A DNA stretch of 30,051 nt from an uncultured Arcanobacterium sp. (GTDB lineage: Bacteria > Actinomycetota > Actinomycetes > Actinomycetales > Actinomycetaceae): the NCBI RefSeq assembly GCF_947253055.1, contig NZ_CAMXYE010000005.1, positions 1 to 30,051 on the forward strand, in the 5' to 3' direction. The translations under genes and the position numbers were made by a program. The stretch's first letter is position 1; every line of letters begins with the position of its first letter. This document shows positions 15,551 to 23,972 of the stretch, one piece after another. The notes under the pieces are model-generated. The model did not search any database and was not told the DNA's origin. It worked only from the letters and a program-made list of their open reading frames with translations.

Positions 15551-16286
15551 ATTTCCGTACTAATACGCGCGGAGCAAATTTCAAAGCGACATAAGTAGCT
15601 TTATAGAGTACAGAAGGAATCACCAACACTTTTCCGGCCCGCACTCCGTCCAGAGCAGCCCGCGCCACTTTCCGCGGCTTAATAAACATCCACTCTGCCC
15701 ACTGCCCGGCATCTACGTGCACTCGCTGATGGAACTCCGTATGCATAAGCCCGGGCATGACGGCAGTGATATTTACCCCGGTGCCCGCCAAATCATCGGC
15801 TAGGCCTTCGGTAAATACTTTCACCCAAGCTTTATGCGCAGAATATGTGCCCTGCACTGTCATAGAGGTAATAGAAGAAACATTGATGATTTGCCCCGAT
15901 CCTCGCGCCACCATTGCTCCTACTGCGGCGTGAGTGAGGACTAACAGTGCATTAACCATTAGATTAACGGCCGTGAGCTCTTGAGCTATAGAGCCACCCA
16001 CAAATTCTTGCCCGAGCCCCATACCAGCGTTATTAATAAGTAAATCTACGGGATTTTCGGTATCTTGCAAGCGCAAAGCCACCTTTTCTACTTCGTCTGC
16101 CATAGTTAAATCAGCCGGTAAGACTTCTACCTGCACTCGGAAACGCTGTTCCATCTCGGCCGCTAAATCGCGGAGGTTCTTTTCGTTACGCGCTACGATT
16201 ACTAAATTGCTGCCTTCTGCCGCAAGTAGCTGCACAAATTCTTTACCTAGCCCTGAGCTGGCTCCGGTGACTAACGCTAAACTCAT
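15519..16286 (-). CDS. Short-chain dehydrogenase/reductase
   Basis: 255 aa, a classical SDR. TGASSGLGKEF (residues 7-17) is the cofactor-binding TGxxxGxG motif, LLINNAGMG carries NNAG, and the catalytic Ser is in INVSSITS, followed by YSAHKAW with the YxxxK pair. VARNEKNL after the second strand contains an Arg as in many NADP-dependent members, so NADPH is likely. The substrate is not readable. AAGGAA lies just before the ATG. It overlaps or closely precedes the SpoU-type gene, so the two are probably cotranscribed. It is divergent from xthA. Confidence 0.9.
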   Translation of the reverse strand: MSLALVTGASSGLGKEFVQLLAAEGSNLVIVARNEKNLRDLAAEMEQRFRVQVEVLPADLTMADEVEKVALRLQDTENPVDLLINNAGMGLGQEFVGGSIAQELTAVNLMVNALLVLTHAAVGAMVARGSGQIINVSSITSMTVQGTYSAHKAWVKVFTEGLADDLAGTGVNITAVMPGLMHTEFHQRVHVDAGQWAEWMFIKPRKVARAALDGVRAGKVLVIPSVLYKATYVALKFAPRVLVRKYAGSKRSGRL

Positions 16287-16396
16287 AGTATTCCTTCCCC
16301 TGTGCTTTTCTTCTAGGCTACTCGTTTTCTGAGGCAGGAAAAACTCCGCAAGCTTTTTGGAAAAAATTTTTGAGAAAATCTCGCTAAGCTGAGGCT

Positions 16397-17209
16397 ATGA
16401 GAATAGCTACTTGGAATGTAAATTCGGCGCGCGCCCGCCTAGATCGTATTTGTGCGGTGCTCTCCCGCCACGATTTAGATGTATTGGCGCTCCAAGAAAT
16501 TAAATGTAAGACTGAGCAATTTCCGGAAGCCGAGATTCGGGCGGCCGGCTACGAGGTAATCGCCCACGGGCTAAATCAATGGAATGGAGTGGCGATAATT
16601 TCGCGCTTGGGGATGGAAAATGTGCGCTACTCCTTTCCCGGCCAGCCTGGATTCTTAAAAGGAGAGCCGCCGGCAGGTCAAGGCTATATTTCTCATACTA
16701 GCCCCGAAGCGCGCGCTCTCGGCGTCACCACCGGTGGTATCGATTTTTGGAGTCTCTACGTACCGAATGGGCGGGCTGTAGAAGATCCACACTACTACTA
16801 CAAACTAGATTTTCTCCATCAACTAGCCATCTTTGCAGAAGAAAGTGCCCGCGATTCCCAAGCTCAAATCGCGTTAGCCGGAGATTGGAATGTAATCCCT
16901 ACCGACGCCGACGTCTGGGATGCCACCGCCCTCGAAAGCGATATTTATATGACGGAAGCGGAACGAGCGGCCTTCTTTAATTTTGCCGAAATAGGCTATA
17001 GCGAAATTACTCGCCCCTTTACAAAAAATTATACTTTCTGGGACTACCAGCGCCTGCGCTTTCCGCGCAACGAAGGCATGCGTATTGACTATATTTATGC
17101 CTCTCCCGCTCTCGCAGCGCGCGCTCAGGCGGCGCATATAGATAGAGATGAACGAAAAGGAAAAGGCGCCTCCGATCACGTACCGATAATAGTAGATTTA
17201 GCTGACTAA
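16397..17209 (+). CDS. xthA: Exodeoxyribonuclease III (AP endonuclease)
   Basis: 270 aa, the usual ExoIII length. It cleaves DNA at abasic sites and trims 3' ends in base-excision repair. RIATWNVNSARAR starts the protein, with the Asn that helps bind metal. LALQEIKCK carries the metal-binding Glu, IALAGDWNV the Asp/Asn pair, MRIDYIYAS the conserved Asp, and SDHVPIIVDL the catalytic Asp-His. Only a weak TGAGG precedes the ATG. It is divergent from the SDR gene over 110 bp and 170 bp before ino1, so probably transcribed alone. Confidence 0.95.
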   Translation: MRIATWNVNSARARLDRICAVLSRHDLDVLALQEIKCKTEQFPEAEIRAAGYEVIAHGLNQWNGVAIISRLGMENVRYSFPGQPGFLKGEPPAGQGYISHTSPEARALGVTTGGIDFWSLYVPNGRAVEDPHYYYKLDFLHQLAIFAEESARDSQAQIALAGDWNVIPTDADVWDATALESDIYMTEAERAAFFNFAEIGYSEITRPFTKNYTFWDYQRLRFPRNEGMRIDYIYASPALAARAQAAHIDRDERKGKGASDHVPIIVDLAD

Positions 17210-17325
17210 GGATCCGCCACCCCGTCTGCTGTTGAAAAAATGCCGCATTAATGCCAAAATCTTATTTGTAATGACATATAGTCAAGACATTTACTTACGC
17301 TGTTTGCCTGGAAAAATAGGGGAAA

Positions 17326-17364
17326 GCAGCTAAATATCTTGCAAATATCCGGCTGCACGGCAGC
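17326..17364 (+). promoter_or_regulatory. Competing short hairpins in the ino1 leader
   Basis: GCTGC (17352-17356) can pair with GCAGC right after it (17360-17364, 3-base loop) or with GCAGC at 17326-17330. The nearer hairpin ends five bases before the ino1 Shine-Dalgarno. Five-base stems are weak evidence. Confidence 0.2.
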
Positions 17365-17379
17365 TACAAGGAGAAAATA

Positions 17380-18459
17380 ATGAGCAAAATTCGCGTTGGA
17401 ATCGTAGGAGTAGGGAACTGTGCCTCTTCTTTTGTACAAGGAGTACATTTCTACCACGATGCTAAACCCACCGATAAAGTACCGGGGCTTATGCACGTAA
17501 ACTTTGGCGGTTACCATATAAACGATATTGAGTTTGTAGCAGCTTTTGACGTCGATGCGGAGAAAGTAGGAAAAGACCTTTCCGAAGCTATCTGGGCCAG
17601 CCAAAATAATACCTATAAATTCTGCGATGTGCCCCCGCTCGGCGTCACCGTACAGCGTGGAAAGACTCTCGACGGTCTAGGAGATTATTACCTCGACACC
17701 ATAACTGAATCCACTGCTCCGGAAGTGGATGTGGTAAAGACCCTCCAAGAGAAGAAAGTGGATGTGCTGGTTTCTTACCTGCCAGTAGGCTCGGAAGAAG
17801 CCGATAAGTTCTATGCCCAATGCGCCATAGATGCGAAAGTGGCTTTCGTGAACTGCCTACCCGTATTCATTGGCTCTAATAAAGAATGGGCACAGAAGTT
17901 CCAAGACGCGGGAGTGCCAATTGTCGGAGACGATATTAAATCTCAGTATGGAGCTACTATTTCGCACCGGGACATCGTCCGCCTCATGGAAGAGCGTGGT
18001 GTACGGATTGACCGCACCTATCAGCTGAACGTAGGCGGCAATATGGACTTCATGAATATGCTGCAGCGCAACCGGTTGGAATCGAAGAAAATTTCCAAGA
18101 CCAATGCCGTCACTTCCAATATGGAACGCCAGCTAGATCCGCACGATATTCATGTCGGCCCCTCTGACTATGTGCCGTGGCTGGAAGATCGGAAATTCGC
18201 TTTTGTACGCGTCGAAGGCACCACCTTTGGTGAAGTACCGATCCAGATTGAATACAAGCTGGAAGTTTGGGATTCACCGAATTCTGCGGGAATTGTGATT
18301 GACGCTGTCCGTGCGGCCAAGATTGCTCTCGATCGGGGTATCGGCGGACCCATCCTTTCCGCAGCTTCTTACTTTATGAAGTCTCCTATGGAGCAGCGCC
18401 ACGATAACGATGCGCGCGCTTCTGTAGAAGCCTTTATTAAAGGAGAGATAGAGCGCTAA
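17380..18459 (+). CDS. ino1: myo-Inositol-1-phosphate synthase
   Basis: 359 aa, the short actinobacterial form (M. tuberculosis Ino1 is about 367 aa). It turns glucose 6-phosphate into inositol 1-phosphate with NAD as recycling cofactor, feeding phosphatidylinositol and mycothiol synthesis. RVGIVGVGNCASSFVQG at the N-terminus is the NAD-binding loop. Other family blocks are GLMHVNFGGYHINDIEFVAA, VSYLPVGSEEA, GDDIKSQYGATISHR and the PIQIEYKLEVWDSPNSAG stretch. An AAGGAG lies seven bases before the ATG. It is monocistronic and ends convergently with clpB at a 20-bp-arm hairpin. Its presence supports an actinobacterial host. Confidence 0.95.
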   Translation: MSKIRVGIVGVGNCASSFVQGVHFYHDAKPTDKVPGLMHVNFGGYHINDIEFVAAFDVDAEKVGKDLSEAIWASQNNTYKFCDVPPLGVTVQRGKTLDGLGDYYLDTITESTAPEVDVVKTLQEKKVDVLVSYLPVGSEEADKFYAQCAIDAKVAFVNCLPVFIGSNKEWAQKFQDAGVPIVGDDIKSQYGATISHRDIVRLMEERGVRIDRTYQLNVGGNMDFMNMLQRNRLESKKISKTNAVTSNMERQLDPHDIHVGPSDYVPWLEDRKFAFVRVEGTTFGEVPIQIEYKLEVWDSPNSAGIVIDAVRAAKIALDRGIGGPILSAASYFMKSPMEQRHDNDARASVEAFIKGEIER

Positions 18460-18560
18460 GAGTGCTGGTAGAGCCCTAATAAAGCTCGGAGCGCACTCAA
18501 AATAAAGCGCGCAGCAATTTCTGCTTGAAATAAACCGCTATCGCTTTTGCGACGCAATAC

Positions 18561-18604
18561 GTAGCCGCTCCTTTCCCACCAGGTGGGAAAGGAGCGGCTA
18601 CTTT
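18561..18604 (+). terminator. Long perfect hairpin between convergent ino1 and clpB
   Basis: 20-bp perfect inverted-repeat arms (18561-18580 and 18582-18601) around a single base, followed by TTT on the plus strand. It lies 100 bp after ino1 and 54 bp after the clpB end, so it probably stops transcription from both sides. The T run is short for an ordinary terminator, but the stem is unusually long. Confidence 0.7.
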
Positions 18605-18654
18605 AGTAAATGCTTATTCACCTAACCAAAATTATCTGGCTCGGCAAAATTTTC

Positions 18655-21291
18655 TCACTCCGGCCGTTCCGCAGAAAGCTGTAAGCGATGCTCCCGCTCT
18701 CCACTTTCTAAAACTCCGGTATCCAGATCAGCTATATCTACCCGCACGGTATCGCCATCCTTAATCTTTCCAGCGAGAATCTGCTTTGCCAATTGATCGC
18801 CAATTTCACGCTGAATAAGCCGCCGCAGCGGGCGCGCCCCAAAGGCGGGATCATAGCCCTCGACGGTGAGTAAATCTTTTGCCGCTTCGCTAATGTGCAG
18901 GTGTAACTGCCGGCTCTGCAAACGCCGCACCAATTGCTCTAGCTGCAGATCCACAATCTTGCCGATTTGCTCGATAGTGAGTGGCTGGAACATAATTACA
19001 TCGTCGAGACGATTCAAAAATTCCGGCTTAAAATGCTCCCGCACTAATTTCCATACTGCGGCATCTTTTTCACTATCGTCTAGCTCCGAATCGCTGAGAT
19101 ATTGCGAACCTAAATTGGAAGTGAGGATCAGGATAGTATTGCGGAAATCTACCGTGCGCCCCTGCCCATCAGTCAAGCGACCATCGTCGAGTACCTGCAA
19201 TAAAATATCAAATACTTCCGGATGCGCTTTCTCTACTTCATCGAGCAGAATCACCGCATAGGGACGCCGACGCACCGCCTCCGTGAGCTGACCACCTTCT
19301 TCGTAGCCCACATATCCCGGAGGAGCTCCTACCAAACGAGCCACCGAATGCTTCTCTGCGTATTCCGACATATCGATACGTACCATCGCCCGCTCGTCGT
19401 CAAAGAGAAACTCCGCTAGCGATTTAGCCAATTCGGTCTTTCCGACGCCAGTTGGGCCCAAGAAGAGGAAAGATCCAGATGGGCGATTCGGATCAGCAAT
19501 CCCGGCCCGCGAGCGGCGCACCGCATCGGCGACACTCTGCACCGCTTTCTCTTGGCCAATAAGACGCTCTCCGATGTGCTCCTCCATCGAGAGTAGCTTC
19601 TCCGTCTCTCCTTGCAGCAATCTTCCCACCGGAATACCCGTCCAGGAAGCTACCACTTCGGCGATACCTTCGGCGTCTACTCTCTCCGCAATCATAGGCT
19701 CAGCAGAATCTACCTCTCTATCCGCGGATTCTGCTGCAGCTATTTGCCGCTCTACTTCTGGAATATCTCCATTCTGGAGCCGCCCGGCATCTTCGTAACG
19801 ACCTTCTCGCACCGCTTTTTCTAATTCGGTACGCAATTTATCGAGCTGCACCCGCAAGTCTCCCACCTTATTGCGGCCGGCTTTTTCTAGCTGCCAACGC
19901 GCATTAAGAGCAGCGAGCTCTTCGGATTTATCCGCCAATTCCGCTTCGAGTTTTTCTAAACGCTGCGCGGCAGCTACGTCGGTATCATCCTCTTCCGTAT
20001 CTTCCAAATAGGCTTTCTCCATTTTCAGCCGATCTACCTGCCGCTGCAATACGTCAATTTCTTCTGGAGAAGAATCTAACTCCATACGCAGGCGCGAGGC
20101 AGCTTCGTCGATTAAATCAATAGCCTTATCGGGGAGCTGCCGTTCGGTAATATAGCGATCCGAAAGCGTCGCTGCCGCCACTAGCGCTCCATCCGAAATA
20201 GTCACCTTATGGTGGGCTTCATATTTCGGAGCGATGCCGCGCAAAATAGCTACTGTATCTTCTACACTCGGTTCTCCTACGTAAATTTGCTGGAATCTAC
20301 GCTCTAAAGCGGGGTCCTTTTCGATATTTTCGCGATACTCATCCAGAGTAGTAGCGCCCACCAGCCGCAGTTCTCCGCGCGCCAGCATCGGTTTCAGCAT
20401 ATTACCAGCATCCATAGCCCCTTCGGCTCCGCCGCCAGCTCCCACTACCGTGTGCAGCTCATCGATAAAAGTAACTACTTCTCCCGCAGAATCTTTTATC
20501 TCCTGCAATACGGCCTTAAAACGCTCTTCAAATTCACCGCGATATTTTGCACCGGCCACCATGGCCGCCACATCTAGCTGAATCAACCGTTTTTCGCGCA
20601 AAGATTCTGGCACATCACCGTCTACAATGCGCTGCGCTAAGCCTTCCACTACGGCAGTTTTACCGACTCCCGGCTCCCCAATCAGCACGGGGTTATTCTT
20701 AGTACGCCGCGAAAGCACCTGTACTACGCGGCGAATTTCGCTATCCCGCCCAATTACCGGATCGAGTTTGCCTTCCCGGGCCATTTGGGTCAAATCGCTA
20801 CCATATTTTTCCAGAGCTTGGAAAGTACCTTCCGGGTCGGGGTTATCCACTTTCGCACTTCCCCGCACCTGCGGTAAAGCAGCTGCTAGCTGCTCCCGCC
20901 CAGCTCCGGCCGTTCGTAAAATCTCCCCCGCCGATTGCGCAGAATCAGCCAAGGCGAGCAGCAGATGTTCCGTAGAAATATAGCTATCACCTAGAGCGGT
21001 AGCTTCTTTTCCGGCGTTGCTGAGAATTAAAGAAAAATTACGGGAAACTTGTGGTTGGCCTACATTAGCGCCACTCGCTCCGGGAAGTGCCGCTAATACT
21101 GCCTGTACTCGCTGGGCAATAGCATTTTTATCTACCCCTACTGCCTCGAGTAAAGCTACAGCTATACCCGCAGGTTGATTTATTAATGCAGCTAAGAGGT
21201 GGGTTGGCTCCAGCTGCGGATTTCCGGCTGCAGCAGCGCTCTGCATAGCTGCAGATACCGCTTCCTGCGCCTTTGTAGTCATTTTATCCAT
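18655..21291 (-). CDS. clpB: ClpB disaggregase (Hsp100)
   Basis: 878 aa from the chosen start. Hexameric AAA+ chaperone that pulls proteins out of aggregates together with DnaK-DnaJ-GrpE. The N-terminal Clp repeat domain (about 1-145) is followed by AAA1 with Walker A GEPGVGKT (near 200) and Walker B TFIDELH. A coiled-coil middle domain (about 400-520, Glu/Lys/Arg-rich) precedes AAA2 with Walker A GPTGVGKT (near 600) and VILLDEVEKAHPEV, and FLNRLDDVIMF near the end. The open frame extends ten codons further to 21321, but GGAGGT lies about eight bases before the ATG at 21291 and nothing precedes the longer start, so 21291 is preferred. A HAIR operator lies 76-96 bp upstream, so HspR probably represses it. 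Confidence 0.96.
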   Translation of the reverse strand: MDKMTTKAQEAVSAAMQSAAAAGNPQLEPTHLLAALINQPAGIAVALLEAVGVDKNAIAQRVQAVLAALPGASGANVGQPQVSRNFSLILSNAGKEATALGDSYISTEHLLLALADSAQSAGEILRTAGAGREQLAAALPQVRGSAKVDNPDPEGTFQALEKYGSDLTQMAREGKLDPVIGRDSEIRRVVQVLSRRTKNNPVLIGEPGVGKTAVVEGLAQRIVDGDVPESLREKRLIQLDVAAMVAGAKYRGEFEERFKAVLQEIKDSAGEVVTFIDELHTVVGAGGGAEGAMDAGNMLKPMLARGELRLVGATTLDEYRENIEKDPALERRFQQIYVGEPSVEDTVAILRGIAPKYEAHHKVTISDGALVAAATLSDRYITERQLPDKAIDLIDEAASRLRMELDSSPEEIDVLQRQVDRLKMEKAYLEDTEEDDTDVAAAQRLEKLEAELADKSEELAALNARWQLEKAGRNKVGDLRVQLDKLRTELEKAVREGRYEDAGRLQNGDIPEVERQIAAAESADREVDSAEPMIAERVDAEGIAEVVASWTGIPVGRLLQGETEKLLSMEEHIGERLIGQEKAVQSVADAVRRSRAGIADPNRPSGSFLFLGPTGVGKTELAKSLAEFLFDDERAMVRIDMSEYAEKHSVARLVGAPPGYVGYEEGGQLTEAVRRRPYAVILLDEVEKAHPEVFDILLQVLDDGRLTDGQGRTVDFRNTILILTSNLGSQYLSDSELDDSEKDAAVWKLVREHFKPEFLNRLDDVIMFQPLTIEQIGKIVDLQLEQLVRRLQSRQLHLHISEAAKDLLTVEGYDPAFGARPLRRLIQREIGDQLAKQILAGKIKDGDTVRVDIADLDTGVLESGEREHRLQLSAERPE

Positions 21292-21366
21292 CTTATAGAC
21301 CTCCGTCTTACGCACCGGCATACCGGAGCGCTAAATTTTGTATTCATATACTGTAACGCAGAAACC

Positions 21367-21387
21367 TTTGAGTCTATTCCACTCAAG
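21367..21387. promoter_or_regulatory. HAIR element (HspR operator) upstream of clpB
   Basis: TTTGAGT, seven bases, ACTCAAG. The HspR-associated inverted repeat known from Streptomyces and mycobacteria is CTTGAGT-N7-ACTCAAG, so this matches 13 of 14 positions with the exact spacing. HspR is encoded 2 kb away at the end of the dnaK operon. Confidence 0.85.
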
Positions 21388-21396
21388 TTTAAGTGG

Positions 21397-21416
21397 AAGG
21401 TGAAGCGCCTCACCTT
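21397..21416. promoter_or_regulatory. Second perfect inverted repeat next to the clpB HAIR
   Basis: AAGGTGA (21397-21403), six bases, TCACCTT (21410-21416): perfect 7-bp arms nine bases upstream of the HAIR on the clpB side. It differs from HAIR in arm sequence and spacing. It could be a second operator or, as it lies behind gluQ on the same strand, a hairpin in read-through RNA. Confidence 0.4.
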
Positions 21417-21453
21417 GAGGTCCTAACTGAATTCTTATTTCTGATTCGGAAGC

Positions 21454-21527
21454 TTTTTTGGCGCTTATTCTGGCATTTTTCCGGCGCTTATTCTGGCGCT
21501 TTCCTGCACTTATTTTGGTGCTTTTTC
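21454..21527. repeat. Three imperfect tandem repeats of 22-23 bp
   Basis: GGCGCTTATTCTGGC occurs exactly at 21460-21474 and 21483-21497. A diverged copy TGCACTTATTTTGGT is at 21505-21519, each copy followed by a T-rich run. The third copy contains the gluQ stop codon, so the array spans the end of gluQ and the start of the clpB upstream region. Confidence 0.7.
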
Positions 21528-22469
21528 GGCTCCCACTCCCGGCCAGCGCCACGCCGCCGGCAAGATCTGCTCCGGATTAAATACCTCTAAAAATTCGCCA
21601 CTGCTCCGCACTTCTTCCCAACCCAAAGAAGCCGCGAGAAGCTGCACAATATCTGCTGCTTGAAATCCTAAATCCCGTAACTGGCTGAAGGTAACTGCAC
21701 CATCTCTCTTGGCTAGGCGTTGCCCCGCCATATTCAAAACTAAAGGTACGTGGCAGTACTCTGGCCGCGGTATCCCCAACAGCTGCTGGAAATACACTTG
21801 CCGCGGCGTGGAGGGCAATAAATCATCTCCTCGTACTATCTGTGTAATTCCCATATCGGCATCGTCCAGCACCGATACAAAATTATAGGAATACACTCCG
21901 TCACCGCGTTTAAGCACGAAATCATCTACTAAACCGCAATATAATCCCAGATTTTTATCATGCACTTCCAAGTGCTGATTTTCCGCTCGTAAACGCCACG
22001 CCACCTGCCGCCCAGGGCGCGCCGCCGCTCGCTCTGCGCGCTTTTCCAGCGATAAATTCCGGCAAATACCTGGATAAGCACCCGGCGGGGTATGCGGAGC
22101 AGAGGCAATTTCCGCTAATTCGCGGCGAGTACAGTAGCACGGATAGAGTAAATCTTGACGCTGCAGCTCTTGGAAGTAATGGTCATAAAAATCTTGCCGC
22201 TCCGATTGCTTTATCGGCGTAGCGTCCCAGGTAATCCCCAGCGCTTCTAAATCGCGCAATTGCCTATCTACATATTGCGCCCGCGCGCGCGTATCGAGAT
22301 CTTCGATTCGTAAATAAAAACTCTTCCCCGCTTTTCGCGCATAGGCCCAAGCTAATAAGGCCGTACGTAAATTACCTAAATGCAAATCGCCGGACGGAGA
22401 AGGAGCGTAGCGCCCCGCACCCGCACCGCAGATTTTTGCTTGCCAAAAAGCGGTATCTGGAAACTCCAT
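21510..22469 (-). CDS. gluQ: Glutamyl-queuosine tRNA(Asp) synthetase
   Basis: 319 aa, near the 300-310 aa usual for GluQ-RS, which is the catalytic half of glutamyl-tRNA synthetase without the anticodon domain. It attaches glutamate to queuosine in tRNA(Asp). RYAPSPSGDLHLGNLRTALL holds the HIGH-like HLGN motif and LRIEDLDTRA follows. YPCYCTRREL with YPGICRNL gives the cysteine zinc site, and LAKRDGAVT is the KMSKS-like loop. Only a weak purine stretch precedes the ATG. The last codons lie in the tandem repeat at 21454-21527 and may have been extended by it. clpB lies 218 bp downstream on the same strand; the gene at 22632 is divergent. Confidence 0.93.
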   Translation of the reverse strand: MEFPDTAFWQAKICGAGAGRYAPSPSGDLHLGNLRTALLAWAYARKAGKSFYLRIEDLDTRARAQYVDRQLRDLEALGITWDATPIKQSERQDFYDHYFQELQRQDLLYPCYCTRRELAEIASAPHTPPGAYPGICRNLSLEKRAERAAARPGRQVAWRLRAENQHLEVHDKNLGLYCGLVDDFVLKRGDGVYSYNFVSVLDDADMGITQIVRGDDLLPSTPRQVYFQQLLGIPRPEYCHVPLVLNMAGQRLAKRDGAVTFSQLRDLGFQAADIVQLLAASLGWEEVRSSGEFLEVFNPEQILPAAWRWPGVGAEKAPK

Positions 22470-22631
22470 ATTCTTATTCTGAAACAGGGCTACTCGCGGA
22501 GCAAACCATAGCGCTATTTTCGAGCGGATATACTGCTATTAACTCTGCAATGTAGGAAAATATTAGACGTAGCTGGCCGCAGCCAATATTATTAAATAGC
22601 GAGTACGGTACCGAACAATAAAGGCAGAAAA

Positions 22632-23348
22632 ATGCAGATTCACACTTTTGCAGAAGTAATCTCTCCCGAAATAGATAATGCCTTATATCGCGCAACTATT
22701 GAGAATTTGCAAACTCTGGGAACTCCGATAAAGGCAGAATTCCCAGGAGAAATTCCCATGCCGGCTGCAAAATTAGCGGCTATTTTCCCGCAGTTTTACT
22801 GCGTAACTGTGGGCGCGCCCGCTGCCGCGCAAGCCCCCACAGAGACGCCTACAGATGCACCGACAGGCGCACAGAACGCAGCTGCGAAAAACGTGCCGTA
22901 TCGATACGTCGTAGTGCTGGACGGCCAAGAGCTTTCCGCAGAAACTGCCGCTACACTCGGCGATTTACCTCTTATATGTTTAATAGACGCCCAAAAGCAT
23001 CCCCAGGAGGCGGCACAGGCTGAAAACTGGGCAGCTAGATACGCTTGGCAGGTGCTCGTCTGCGAAAAAGATGGCAGCTGGACGCTGCATCAAAAAGCAC
23101 ATACTCCACACATCTTGCCAACTTTTGCGCACGCTGAAAACGCTGGCAATACCGAAGCTACTAGCGATATCGAAACTACCATTACTGCCGGAGTTACTGG
23201 CGAGGCTGCAGGCTTCGCAAACTGGGCAGGATTTGTAGCTGGATTCCTCAATGCGCTTTCTGCGGGCTCGGACATAGAGCCCGCCGCCCTCTTTGCGCAG
23301 TATATAGCGGCGGGGATGGGCGATTTTCCCAACGGATTATTACCTTAA
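22632..23348 (+). CDS. Unrecognised protein with faint sugar-kinase-like C-terminus
   Basis: 238 aa; I do not recognise it. Residues 1-58 look like an ordinary folded segment. Residues 61-86 are a low-complexity Ala/Pro/Thr linker, 87-165 resemble alternating strands and helices (YRYVVVLDGQ, PLICLIDAQ, WQVLVCEKDGSW), 168-195 are a second Thr/Ala-rich linker. Residues 194-230 (AGFANWAGFVAGFLNALSAG then AALFAQYIAAG) faintly echo the last helices of PfkB/ribokinase sugar kinases, but the GAGD catalytic loop is absent (GFAN instead). There is no signal peptide or membrane helix. AAAGGCAG precedes the ATG at a workable distance. Its codon use looks coding. It is the only plus-strand gene in the heat-shock block, divergent from gluQ and convergent with hspR. 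Confidence 0.6.
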   Translation: MQIHTFAEVISPEIDNALYRATIENLQTLGTPIKAEFPGEIPMPAAKLAAIFPQFYCVTVGAPAAAQAPTETPTDAPTGAQNAAAKNVPYRYVVVLDGQELSAETAATLGDLPLICLIDAQKHPQEAAQAENWAARYAWQVLVCEKDGSWTLHQKAHTPHILPTFAHAENAGNTEATSDIETTITAGVTGEAAGFANWAGFVAGFLNALSAGSDIEPAALFAQYIAAGMGDFPNGLLP

Positions 23349-23434
23349 ACTCTTTCCTAAGCTCTTTCCGCAGTTCTCCCCTTCGAGGATTTTTCTCCAA
23401 AGAATTTTTCCGCGAAATTTTTAGAGCAATTATT

Positions 23435-23938
23435 TTACGAGGGGAAAAGCGTAAGCCGCCGGGGATTCCAGACCACTAAATCTTGCGAATCACTCTGCCC
23501 TTGCCGGCGTAAAGCAGCCCGCAATTGATCTAAACGCTCTGCCATCATCACTTGGCCTTCAGCGCTGGCGGCAAAAACCCGATTATCTTTCCGATATTGC
23601 CGCTCTAATTCTGCCCGCATGATTTCTCCCAATTGGCTCATGCGCTCTAGTTGCTTTTCCAGATGCGCGCGGGTAGCTTCTAATTTTTCTACTTCACTTT
23701 TCAGCTCGAGGATGCGGGCAATTCCCGAAAGATTTATGCCTTCTTCTTGTGAAAGGCGCTGCACCTCAATTAGTTTATCTACATCCGTAAGAGAATAACG
23801 CCGCCCACCGCCGCGCGCACGGCGCGCCGGCACTAAGCCTAAGCGATCGTACTGGCGCACCGTCTGAGCATGCATTCCCGCCAGCTCCGCAGCTACCGAA
23901 ACGGTGAGAATAGGGGCACTTCGCGATATTTTAGCCAT
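23435..23938 (-). CDS. hspR: HspR, MerR-family heat-shock repressor
   Basis: 167 aa. The N-terminal MerR-type helix-turn-helix is LTVSVAAELAGMHAQTVRQY followed by DRLGLVPARRARGGGRRYS, the HspR form with the conserved GGGRRYS wing. A coiled coil (about residues 78-115, LELKSEVEKLEATRAHLEKQ) mediates dimerisation, and the end DLVVWNPRR matches the HspR tail. It binds HAIR operators and, with DnaK as corepressor, holds heat-shock genes off at normal temperature (known from Streptomyces and mycobacteria). AGGAGAAG precedes the ATG. It is the last gene of the dnaK operon, 34 bp after dnaJ, so it limits its own operon. HAIR sites occur before dnaK and clpB here. Confidence 0.95.
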   Translation of the reverse strand: MAKISRSAPILTVSVAAELAGMHAQTVRQYDRLGLVPARRARGGGRRYSLTDVDKLIEVQRLSQEEGINLSGIARILELKSEVEKLEATRAHLEKQLERMSQLGEIMRAELERQYRKDNRVFAASAEGQVMMAERLDQLRAALRRQGQSDSQDLVVWNPRRLTLFPS

Positions 23939-23972
23939 CTCTTCTCCTATATATCCTCCGAAACCCTATCCC

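Noticed and set aside
21331..21552. Minus-strand 73-codon frame with repeated NKRRKNARISAKK-like sequence before clpB
   Set aside because: The repeats come from the DNA tandem array; the frame overlaps the gluQ end and the clpB operator region and has no ribosome-binding site.
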